Part shown: positions 10,401 through 15,842 of the stretch, one piece after another | How positions within the stretch are numbered: the stretch's first letter is position 1 | How the letters are laid out: every line of letters begins with the position of its first letter | NCBI GenBank assembly: GCA_020028595.1 | Contig: JAIBHQ010000004.1 | Location: 1-15,842 of the forward strand | Length of the DNA: 15,842 nucleotides | Source of the DNA: Nitrospirota bacterium | Lineage (GTDB): Bacteria > Nitrospirota > Nitrospiria > Nitrospirales > Nitrospiraceae | Reading direction: 5' to 3' | The notes under the pieces: model-generated | Databases searched by the model: none | The model's input: only the letters and a program-made list of their open reading frames with translations | What the model was told of the DNA's origin: nothing | Translations under genes and position numbers: made by a program

Positions 10401-11454
10401 CGGTGGCGCTATCCAGATAGATGACCTTGAAACTTTCGATGTGGCTCTCCGAAATTTTCTCGAGCGCCTCCGGCGTCAGCCTGGCGTTCTTCTCGGCGAT
10501 CTTCTCCTTGCCCTTGGAATCAGCCAACTCCGTCAGAACGGCCCGCCCGATCAGTTCCGCCACTTCAACCGGCACCTCTTTGATGCCGGCCGCCTTGACG
10601 CGCGCAATCAACGCCTTGGTAAGTTTCGCTCCTGCTCGAACGATCGTCTCCCGGCTCCCCTTTTCCGTCACTTCAATGGGGCAGCGCAGGCCATGATGCA
10701 CCTCGGGATCCAACTTACGGAAAAACTTCCCCTTCGAGACATGAATCTCTTCGACCGGGTAATACATTTTAAGGAGATCGTCCGCGGAGAAGCCGAACGC
10801 CTTGAGAAGAATCGTCGCCGGCATCTTGCGGCGCCGGTCGATCCGGACATAAAGAATGTCGCGGGCATCAAACTCAAAATCGAGCCAGGAGCCACGATAG
10901 GGAATGATGCGGGCGGAATAGAGCACCTTGCCGCTCGCATGCGTCCGCCCCTTGTCGTGCGTGAAAAACGCGCCTGGCGACCGATGAAGCTGGCTAACCA
11001 CCACGCGCTCCGTTCCATTGATAATGAACGTGCCTCGCTCGGTCATTAACGGTAATTCGCCGACGTAGACTTCCTGTTCGCGAACGTCGAGCACTTTCTT
11101 CTTAGGACCCTTGTCCTCCTTGTCCTTGACGACAAGGCGGATTCTGAGTTTCAGCGGCACGGCATAGTTCATGCCTTGCTCGAGACATTCCCGCACGTCG
11201 TACTTCGGCGTGCCGAGCACGTAGTAGACAAACTCCAGTTCCGCCGTATTGTTGTAATCCGCAATCGGAAAGACGCTGCTCAACGCCGCCTGGAGACCCT
11301 TGTCCTCCCGCCGGTTTGGTTCGCACTCCATCTGCAGAAACTGCTCATACGACCGCTTTTGGATTTCGATCAGATCGGGAATGTCGATGTTGGCGCGGAT
11401 CTTTGAAAAATCCAGCCGATCGAACATTCCGTTGACAGTCGAACTCAATATCAT
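7486..11454 (-). CDS. rpoB: DNA-directed RNA polymerase subunit beta
   Basis: Beta forms the second pincer of RNA polymerase and is the rifampicin target. The protein is 1322 aa, intact from [16 protein letters not shown] to LIKGKD. The rifampicin region [18 protein letters not shown] is present, and D525 (E. coli D516), the histidine in THKRR and the serine in RLSALG are the sensitive types. Compared with E. coli from memory, FFGSSQ is FFSSSQ here and the D-Q-N-N stretch is D-Q-T-N. The C-terminal core [11 protein letters not shown] (M1098) follows. Roughly residues 950–1080 are a charged, coiled segment matching the SI2-type insertion. The ATG at 11454 is supported by GGGAGG 6–7 bases upstream; the next methionine (MFDRLD) has no such site. 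It lies 90 bases after rplL, with a 10-bp hairpin in between, and 51 bases before rpoC. Confidence 0.98.
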   Translation of the reverse strand: MILSSTVNGMFDRLDFSKIRANIDIPDLIEIQKRSYEQFLQMECEPNRREDKGLQAALSSVFPIADYNNTAELEFVYYVLGTPKYDVRECLEQGMNYAVPLKLRIRLVVKDKEDKGPKKKVLDVREQEVYVGELPLMTERGTFIINGTERVVVSQLHRSPGAFFTHDKGRTHASGKVLYSARIIPYRGSWLDFEFDARDILYVRIDRRRKMPATILLKAFGFSADDLLKMYYPVEEIHVSKGKFFRKLDPEVHHGLRCPIEVTEKGSRETIVRAGAKLTKALIARVKAAGIKEVPVEVAELIGRAVLTELADSKGKEKIAEKNARLTPEALEKISESHIESFKVIYLDSATATPVILDTLEMERIGSKEEAMVEIYKRLRPGETPSIETARVLFDNLFFSSKRYDLSPVGRLKLNKKLGLDFPLEQRTLTSHDIVEVIRYLVNLKLGKGEIDDIDHLGNRRVRSVGELLENQFRLGLVRMERSIKERMNLLDMETVLPHDLINAKPVVAAIKEFFSSSQLSQFMDQTNPLAEITHKRRLSALGPGGLTRERAGFEVRDVHPSHYSRICPIETPEGPNIGLITSLATYARINEFGFIEAPYRKVKKTKVTDEIEYLSAIEGERYYIAQANSKLDGSSRLTSETVSARYGGEFVTATPDKIEYMDVSPKQVVSVATALVPFLEHDDANRALMGSNMQRQAVPLVRTEAPLVGTGMEAVVARDSGYVVQTKRNGVVESVDATKIVVRAEPRKGESGRRRDSLLDVYDLVKFQRSNQNTCITQTPVVRVGQPVKRGQVLADGPAMDHGELALGQNVLVAFMPWGGYNFEDAILINENLVREDVFTSIHIEEFEVEARDTKLGKEDITRDIPNIGEEALRNLDESGIIRVGAEVKPGDILVGKVTPKGETQLTPEEKLLRAIFGEKAGDVKDTSLQVPPGVEGIVVDVKIFSRKGSDRDERSKSIENDDALKMQRDHQDELRIIEEEKNKKIRKLLLGKVVGRDLMDPDGGDVILKKKGKLTAEILKKLSDEHIRHIILSDPEEQKALEDIDRHAKEQSEILQTLYDEKVGRLKRGDELPPGVLKLVKVFIAMKRKISVGDKMAGRHGNKGVVSRILPEEDMPYLPDGTPMGIVLNPLGVPSRMNVGQILEIHLGWAAKAMGLHVASPVFDGASENEIKDLLKKAKLPSSGQSVVYDGRTGEAFRSPVTVGYMYMLKLHHLVDDKIHARSIGPYSLVTQQPLGGKAQFGGQRLGEMEVWALQAYGAASTLQEFLTVKSDDVPGRSRMYEAIVKGENFLEPGLPESFNVLVKELQSLGLDVELIKGKD

Positions 11455-11486
11455 TGCGCCCCTCCCACGGTGATCGCCACACGCGA

Positions 11487-11512
11487 GACACCCGTTCCTT
11501 CAAACGGATGTC
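11487..11512 (-). other. Ten-pair hairpin in the rplL–rpoB gap (candidate processing or attenuation site)
   Basis: In the minus-strand RNA, GACAUCCGUU pairs with AACGGGUGUC across the 6-base loop UGAAGG. All ten positions pair, one of them a G-U wobble. There is no U-tract after it, so it does not look like a full intrinsic terminator. In E. coli the same gap holds an attenuator and an RNase III site that lower rpoBC expression relative to the ribosomal proteins. A comparable role here is an inference from position. Confidence 0.6.
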
Positions 11513-11544
11513 CGTCTGTACGCACGCGCCCCGGGTCTGATCGT

Positions 11545-11943
11545 TTACTTGATTTCGACTTTCGCGCCGCTCTCTTCGAGCTTCTTCTTCATCGTGTCGG
11601 ATTCTTCTTTGGCCACGCCGGTCTTGACCGGTTTGGGCGCGCCCTCGACCAGGTCCTTCGCTTCCTTGAGACCCAGGCTCGTCAGTTCCCGCACGACCTT
11701 GATGACCTGAATCTTCTTCTCGGCCGGTGCGCTGACGAGAATGACGTCGAACGACGTCTTCTCCTCTGCCGCCGCCGCACCGCCGCCTGCCGCAGGCGCT
11801 GCCGCCACGGCCATCGGCGCCGCCGCCGTGACGCCAAAGCGGGTTTCCAGCCCCTTGACCAGCTCCGAGAGTTCGATCACGCTCATGCCCTCGATCGCCG
11901 CAATGAATTCATCCTTCGACAACTTGCTCTGTGTCGCTGACAT
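11545..11943 (-). CDS. rplL: 50S ribosomal protein L7/L12 (internal start within the rplJ frame)
   Basis: L7/L12 is the only multi-copy ribosomal protein; its dimers sit on L10 and recruit translational GTPases. From the ATG at 11943 the product is 132 aa: an N-terminal dimerisation domain ([21 protein letters not shown] in part), an Ala/Gly/Pro hinge at about residues 40–60, and a C-terminal factor-binding domain ending GAKVEIK. The family is usually 120–130 aa. The start is supported by AAAGGAGA at 11951–11958, with its AGGAG core 8 bases from the ATG; this site is itself read as codons of the upstream L10 frame. Independent initiation here is likely, because several L12 copies per L10 are needed. 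It lies 90 bases before rpoB. Confidence 0.95.
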   Translation of the reverse strand: MSATQSKLSKDEFIAAIEGMSVIELSELVKGLETRFGVTAAAPMAVAAAPAAGGGAAAAEEKTSFDVILVSAPAEKKIQVIKVVRELTSLGLKEAKDLVEGAPKPVKTGVAKEESDTMKKKLEESGAKVEIK

Positions 11944-12477
11944 AGTGCTGTCTCCTTTCTTCGTTCCCTGAATGGCCGCTAACACCCTGACAAATTTCCC
12001 CAACACCCCATTTAACGTATAGACCAAACCGCGCACCGGCCCCTGCATCGTGGACAGCAGCATCGCCAGCAGCACCGGCTTCGACGGCAGGCTCGCCACC
12101 GCCGCAATCTGGGCCGGCTGCATGAGCTTTCCATCCAATACGCCGATCGCAATCTTGATTTTTTCTTCTCGCTTCTCTCCCTTGATGAAATCCCGAAGAA
12201 TTTTAGTCGGCAGAACCGGATCATCGTACCCGATCATCAAAGCCAGCGGCCCCTTAAAGTAGGGCTTGGCCTCGACGAGCGTCGTCCCATCCACTGCCCG
12301 TGCCGCCAACGTGTTCTTCACGACTCTGAATTCCGCTTTCGCGCCCCGGAGCTGTTTCCGCAACTCCGTGACATCGTTCACCGGCAGGCCCGAGCATTCC
12401 GTCATGACCGCCAGCTTGGCCCGCGAGAACTTCTCGTGCAGCTCGGCGACTGCCGTAGCCTTCTCTTCCTTCTTCAT
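11545..12477 (-). CDS. rplJ: Ribosomal protein L10 fused in frame to L7/L12 (no stop between rplJ and rplL)
   Basis: A single 310-codon open frame contains a complete L10 (residues 1–178, from [17 protein letters not shown]) followed directly by a complete L7/L12 (residues 179–310). L10 anchors L12 dimers to 23S rRNA next to L11, forming the flexible stalk that recruits EF-Tu and EF-G. The L10 part has the usual rRNA-binding domain ([19 protein letters not shown]) and the C-terminal helix that binds L12 dimers (about residues 135–170). The usual L10 length is about 165–175 aa, and the stop codon expected there is missing: the frame reads GTKKGDST and then the L12 methionine. One base change (the AAA of the second of the two lysines to TAA) would restore a 173-aa L10. 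The ATG at 12477 has an AAGGAG site 6–7 bases upstream. Either this is a real stop loss making an L10–L12 fusion, with free L12 made from the internal start, or it is a sequence error. Confidence 0.9.
   Translation of the reverse strand: MKKEEKATAVAELHEKFSRAKLAVMTECSGLPVNDVTELRKQLRGAKAEFRVVKNTLAARAVDGTTLVEAKPYFKGPLALMIGYDDPVLPTKILRDFIKGEKREEKIKIAIGVLDGKLMQPAQIAAVASLPSKPVLLAMLLSTMQGPVRGLVYTLNGVLGKFVRVLAAIQGTKKGDSTMSATQSKLSKDEFIAAIEGMSVIELSELVKGLETRFGVTAAAPMAVAAAPAAGGGAAAAEEKTSFDVILVSAPAEKKIQVIKVVRELTSLGLKEAKDLVEGAPKPVKTGVAKEESDTMKKKLEESGAKVEIK
11951..11958 (-). promoter_or_regulatory. Shine-Dalgarno site of rplL, inside the rplJ coding frame
   Basis: AAAGGAGA precedes the rplL ATG with 8 bases between the AGGAG core and the ATG. 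It is also translated as part of the L10 tail (K-K-G-D). It is the evidence that L7/L12 can be made separately even though no stop codon ends rplJ. Confidence 0.8.
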
Positions 12478-12606
12478 CTGACTCTCCTTAATCTTCCCAC
12501 TCCACCACCAGAAACGGCAGGCGTGACGTGGATTGCGCGCATCGAGCGAGCACCGTCTGCGTGTGCGCGCTCTGCGAGCACGAACGTCATGCCTGCCGGA
12601 CCCACC
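12478..12606 (-). promoter_or_regulatory. rplJ leader with a long interrupted stem, candidate L10-binding autoregulatory leader
   Basis: The 129-base gap between rplA and rplJ can fold in the minus-strand RNA. CGGCAGGCATGACGT (12584–12598) pairs with ACGTCACGCCTGCCG (12515–12529) over 15 positions with one A-C mismatch. The 54 bases enclosed contain further complementary pieces (GCGCGCA with TGCGCGC). In many bacteria the L10–L12 complex binds a branched leader at this exact place and represses rplJL translation. Position, length and the strong closing stem fit that role. The kink-turn and other consensus bases were not verified. The rplJ ribosome site AAGGAG follows the structure. Confidence 0.6.
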
Positions 12607-13302
12607 CTACGCATCCCACTGTTTCGCAATCGCCACAGGGTCCAGCTTGATCCCAGGCCCCATCGTGCTCGAAAGTGTCGCACTGCGCAGATACCGTCCC
12701 TTTACCGACGCCGGCCTGGCTTTTATGACCGACTCCAGGATTGCGCTCGCATTGTCATGCAATTTATTCGCCTCGAACGAGACTTTTCCCACCGACACCT
12801 GCACGATCCCGGCCTTCTCGGTTTTGTATTCCACGCGGCCCTTGCGGATTTCGGCGACCGCCTTGCCCACCTCGAACGTCACCGTCCCGGTTTTGGGGTT
12901 CGGCATCAATCCCCTAGGGCCCAGCACTTTGCCGAGCTTGCCGACGGCACCCATCAGGTCCGGAGTCGAGATCGCCTGATCAAAATCCATCCATCCGCCC
13001 TTGATCTTCTCGATCAAATCGTCCGCGCCCACATGATCGGCGCCGGCCGCCTTGGCCTCCTGCTCCTTCTCGCCCTTGGCAAACACCACCACGCGAACCT
13101 GCTTGCCGCTGCCGTGCGGCAAGACCGTTGTGCCTCGCACCATCTGGTCGGAACGCTTCGGATCAATGCCGAGCCGGATCGCCAGATCCACCGATTCGTC
13201 GAACTTGGCATATGCGGCCTGCTTCACCAACGCCGCAGCGTCCTTCAAGCTGTACTGTTTCGCCTCGACCTTTGTGCGGGCCGCCTGCATTTTCTTTCCC
13301 AT
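12607..13302 (-). CDS. rplA: 50S ribosomal protein L1
   Basis: L1 forms the mobile stalk near the ribosomal E site and, in many bacteria, represses its own operon by binding the rplK leader mRNA. The protein is 231 aa, the usual length, running from [15 protein letters not shown] to AIAKQWDA. The family signature [18 protein letters not shown] is intact, as are the N- and C-terminal halves of domain I around the inserted domain II. The ATG at 13302 has GGAG about 9 bases upstream. It follows rplK by 42 bases and is separated from rplJ by the structured leader. Confidence 0.98.
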   Translation of the reverse strand: MGKKMQAARTKVEAKQYSLKDAAALVKQAAYAKFDESVDLAIRLGIDPKRSDQMVRGTTVLPHGSGKQVRVVVFAKGEKEQEAKAAGADHVGADDLIEKIKGGWMDFDQAISTPDLMGAVGKLGKVLGPRGLMPNPKTGTVTFEVGKAVAEIRKGRVEYKTEKAGIVQVSVGKVSFEANKLHDNASAILESVIKARPASVKGRYLRSATLSSTMGPGIKLDPVAIAKQWDA

Positions 13303-13344
13303 GCCGTGCTCTCCCGTTCCGTTCGTTGGCCCAATAAATGACGA

Positions 13345-13767
13345 CTACTGAACCGTGATACCCATGCTGCGCGCAGTTCCGGCGACAATGTTCATCGCCC
13401 CATCAAGATCAGCTGCATTGAGGTCGGCCATCTTCTTCTGCGCGATCTCCTTCAACTGCGCCTTGGTGATGGTTCCGACTTTATCCTTGTGCGGCACACC
13501 GGACCCCTTGATGATACCGACAGCCTTTTTGAGCAGATCGGACGCAGGCGGCGTCTTCAGGACAAAGGTAAAGCTGCGGTCCTTGTAGACCGTAATGACC
13601 ACCGGGATGATGCTGTCGCCTTCCTTCTGCGTCCTGGCATTGAACTGCTTGCAGAACTCCATGATGTTGACCCCATGCTGGCCGAGCGACGGCCCGACCG
13701 GCGGAGCCGGATTCGCCTTGCCGGCCGGAATCTGCAACTTAATCTGCGTCTGCACTTCCTTTGCCAT
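13345..13767 (-). CDS. rplK: 50S ribosomal protein L11
   Basis: L11 binds the GTPase-associated region of 23S rRNA at the stalk base, next to L10, and is needed for RelA activation and thiostrepton binding in well-studied bacteria. The protein is 140 aa, the usual length, running from [20 protein letters not shown] to ARSMGITVQ. The proline-rich segment [16 protein letters not shown] of the N-terminal domain is present, followed by the rRNA-binding C-terminal domain ([17 protein letters not shown]). The ATG at 13767 has AAGGAG 5–6 bases upstream. It lies 35 bases after nusG and 42 bases before rplA. Confidence 0.98.
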   Translation of the reverse strand: MAKEVQTQIKLQIPAGKANPAPPVGPSLGQHGVNIMEFCKQFNARTQKEGDSIIPVVITVYKDRSFTFVLKTPPASDLLKKAVGIIKGSGVPHKDKVGTITKAQLKEIAQKKMADLNAADLDGAMNIVAGTARSMGITVQ

Positions 13768-13802
13768 GTCGTCTCCTTACCAGCCCAGGGTCTTTGCGCG
13801 GC

Positions 13803-14351
13803 TCAGATTCGTTCCACTTGCATGAAGCCCAGCTCCACCGGCGTAGACCGCCCGAAAATGCTGACCAGCACTTTGACGCGGTTATGGACTTCGTCGACTT
13901 CATCCACGAGTGCGTTGAACCCCATGAACGGACCATCAATGATGCGCACGTTGTCGCCCTTGATGAAGCGCACCTGCTCGCGCGGTGCCGCGCCGCCGGT
14001 GTCCACCTGCTTGAGCAGCGACTCGGCTTCTTCGCCCGTCAGTGGAACAGGCCGTGTGCCGCTCCCGACAAATCCGGTGACCTTCGGCGTTTCCTTGATC
14101 ATTTGCACGGTTTCATCGGTCAGCGGGGACTCCAGCTCCACCAGAACATAGCCGGGAAAAAATTTTCGCTTGGATGCACGGCGCTTGCCGTCCTTGATCT
14201 CGATGACTTCCTCGGTGGGCACCAGCACCTGGCCCAACTTTTCCTGCAACCCCATCTGATTCGCACGCTCAACCAGACTGGCTTTCACCCGGCCCTCGAA
14301 ACCCGCATAGGTGTGGAGTACGTACCACTGCTTGGCTATCGTGTCCGCCAT
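13803..14351 (-). CDS. nusG: Transcription termination/antitermination factor NusG
   Basis: NusG binds RNA polymerase, reduces pausing, and links it to Rho or the ribosome. The protein is 182 aa, a normal length. The N-terminal NGN domain begins KQWYVLHTYAGFE and includes FFPGYVLVEL. The C-terminal KOW domain runs over about the last 55 residues (GDNVRIIDGPFMGF to FMQVERI). The ATG at 14351 is chosen over one 9 codons upstream because it gives the conserved start, has AAAGG about 9 bases before it, and does not overlap secE. Only 2 bases separate it from the secE stop (TGAAGATG), which suggests translational coupling. Confidence 0.97.
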   Translation of the reverse strand: MADTIAKQWYVLHTYAGFEGRVKASLVERANQMGLQEKLGQVLVPTEEVIEIKDGKRRASKRKFFPGYVLVELESPLTDETVQMIKETPKVTGFVGSGTRPVPLTGEEAESLLKQVDTGGAAPREQVRFIKGDNVRIIDGPFMGFNALVDEVDEVHNRVKVLVSIFGRSTPVELGFMQVERI

Positions 14352-14353
14352 CT

Positions 14354-14548
14354 TCAGATCGCCTTTCCAACCAACCATCCGAGAAACGCATCCACGGCCG
14401 ACAGGTACAACGACATGATGATGCAGAATACAATCACGACCGTCGTCGAGCCGATCGTCTCCTGGCTAGTAGGAAACGAAACTTTCTTGAGTTCGCCCCT
14501 GACGTCGCTCATAAACTCGACGATCGAAGACCACGTTCGTTTCAGCAT
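14354..14548 (-). CDS. secE: Preprotein translocase subunit SecE
   Basis: SecE is the small membrane clamp that stabilises SecY in the Sec translocon. The protein is 64 aa, the short single-span form common outside Gammaproteobacteria. An amphipathic N-terminal helix with the signature RGELKKVSFPTSQET (about residues 17–31) is followed by one membrane segment (about residues 33–57). The ribosome site is weak (GAGAG, about 7 bases upstream). It sits between tRNA-Trp and nusG, the usual place for secE. Confidence 0.95.
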   Translation of the reverse strand: MLKRTWSSIVEFMSDVRGELKKVSFPTSQETIGSTTVVIVFCIIMSLYLSAVDAFLGWLVGKAI

Positions 14549-14642
14549 AAAAATTCTCTCATTGTCCCGGCCAAACAGCTCACGCTACGGCTTTACTCAA
14601 GCACCCAAAACTTTACAGGGCACTGACCTCGCAAACGCTGGG

Positions 14643-14717
14643 TGGCAGGGGCACTAGGATTTGAACCCAGACTCTCGGTTTTGGAGACCGATGTGCTACC
14701 ATTGACACCATGCCCCT
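14643..14717 (-). tRNA. trnW: tRNA-Trp (anticodon CCA), 3' CCA encoded
   Basis: The minus-strand sequence folds as a complete cloverleaf. The 7-bp acceptor is AGGGGCA with TGCCCCT. The D stem is GTGT with GCAC (one G-U). The anticodon stem is TCGGT with ACCGA around loop CTCCAAA, giving anticodon CCA. The variable loop has 4 bases, and the T arm is CTGGG-TTCAAAT-CCTAG. The discriminator base is G, as expected for tRNA-Trp, and CCA is encoded at 14643–14645. It lies between rpmG and secE on the same strand and is probably cut out of the shared transcript, since no separate promoter is apparent. Confidence 0.97.
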
Positions 14718-14728
14718 AGTCCATCTCT

Positions 14729-14754
14729 AACCGGCGCAGAACGAGTTGCCGGTT
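14729..14754 (-). other. Stem-loop between rpmG and tRNA-Trp
   Basis: AACCGGC pairs perfectly with GCCGGTT in the minus-strand RNA, with a 12-base loop, ending 11 bases before the mature tRNA 5' end. No U-run follows. It may help separate the mRNA and tRNA parts during processing, or it may be chance. Confidence 0.4.
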
Positions 14755-14767
14755 CCCCCTGCCCCGA

Positions 14768-14917
14768 CTACTTGACCTCTTTATGAGGCTGGTGCTTCCG
14801 GCAATATCGGCAGTACTTGTTCCGTTCGATCCGGTCAGGATCATTCTTTTTGTTCTTCGTGGTCGAGTAATTCCGCTGCTTGCAGATCGTACACGCCATC
14901 GAAATAATGTCCCGCAT
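14768..14917 (-). CDS. rpmG: 50S ribosomal protein L33 (zinc-binding form)
   Basis: L33 is a small 50S protein near the E site. The 49-aa product runs from [16 protein letters not shown] to HQPHKEVK. It matches the family's usual length and its [11 protein letters not shown] core. Four cysteines in two CxxC pairs (C9/C12 and C36/C39) mark the zinc-binding (C+) form. The ATG at 14917 has GAGG 8 bases upstream. It follows the tuf stop by 41 bases and precedes tRNA-Trp by 50 bases. The tuf–rpmG–trnW–secE order is common in bacteria. Confidence 0.95.
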   Translation of the reverse strand: MRDIISMACTICKQRNYSTTKNKKNDPDRIERNKYCRYCRKHQPHKEVK

Positions 14918-14958
14918 GTCTGATGCCTCGCTTGTCGCTCGAGATTACGTGTTCGTGA

Positions 14959-15842
<884 letters not shown>

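Noticed and set aside
11432..11437. TTGACA on the plus strand near the rpoB start
   Set aside because: No -10 box lies at a suitable distance, and it would drive antisense transcription with no gene downstream.
14352..14378. Longer nusG start adding nine residues (MVGWKGDLK)
   Set aside because: It overlaps secE, has no ribosome binding site, and the extra residues are not typical of NusG.

Overview
The window is a continuous block of core transcription and translation genes, all on the minus strand. It joins the classic L11–beta (rif) operon to the str operon. Read in transcription order (high to low coordinate) it holds: a damaged 3' part of tuf, rpmG, tRNA-Trp(CCA), secE, nusG, rplK, rplA, rplJ fused in frame to rplL, rpoB, rpoC, rpsL, rpsG, fusA, and the first 11 codons of a second tuf. 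No gene is supported on the plus strand, no gap between genes exceeds about 130 bases, and there are no mobile elements, CRISPR arrays or accessory genes.

Organism: a GC-rich bacterium. The gene order tuf–rpmG–trnW–secE–nusG–rplKAJL–rpoBC–rpsLG–fusA–tuf, separate RpoB (1322 aa) and RpoC (1393 aa) carrying E. coli-type lineage insertions, and the general protein character suggest Nitrospirota (Nitrospira-like) or a deltaproteobacterial relative. This is an inference from recognition; no search was done.

Layout: 14959–15842 holds the end of tuf copy 1, with an apparent deletion and frameshift in domain 3. 13345–14917 holds L33, tRNA-Trp, SecE, NusG and L11, tightly packed. 11545–13302 holds L1, then a 129-base leader able to fold into a long stem (a candidate L10-binding leader), then one 310-codon frame that reads through L10 into L7/L12. 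7486–11454 is rpoB and 3253–7434 is rpoC, which starts with TTG in the same frame as rpoB. Directly after rpoC is a perfect-consensus sigma70-type promoter (TTGACA, 17 bases, TATAAT) with a 15-base palindrome filling its spacer. It drives rpsL, rpsG, fusA and tuf copy 2.

The products supply RNA polymerase beta and beta', its elongation factor NusG, ribosomal proteins of the GTPase-associated stalk (L1, L10, L11, L12) and the 30S decoding and head regions (S12, S7), and the GTPases EF-G and EF-Tu that work at that stalk. The points most worth checking are the missing stop codon between rplJ and rplL, the single stop separating in-frame rpoB and rpoC, the broken tuf copy, and the perfect str promoter with its embedded palindrome.
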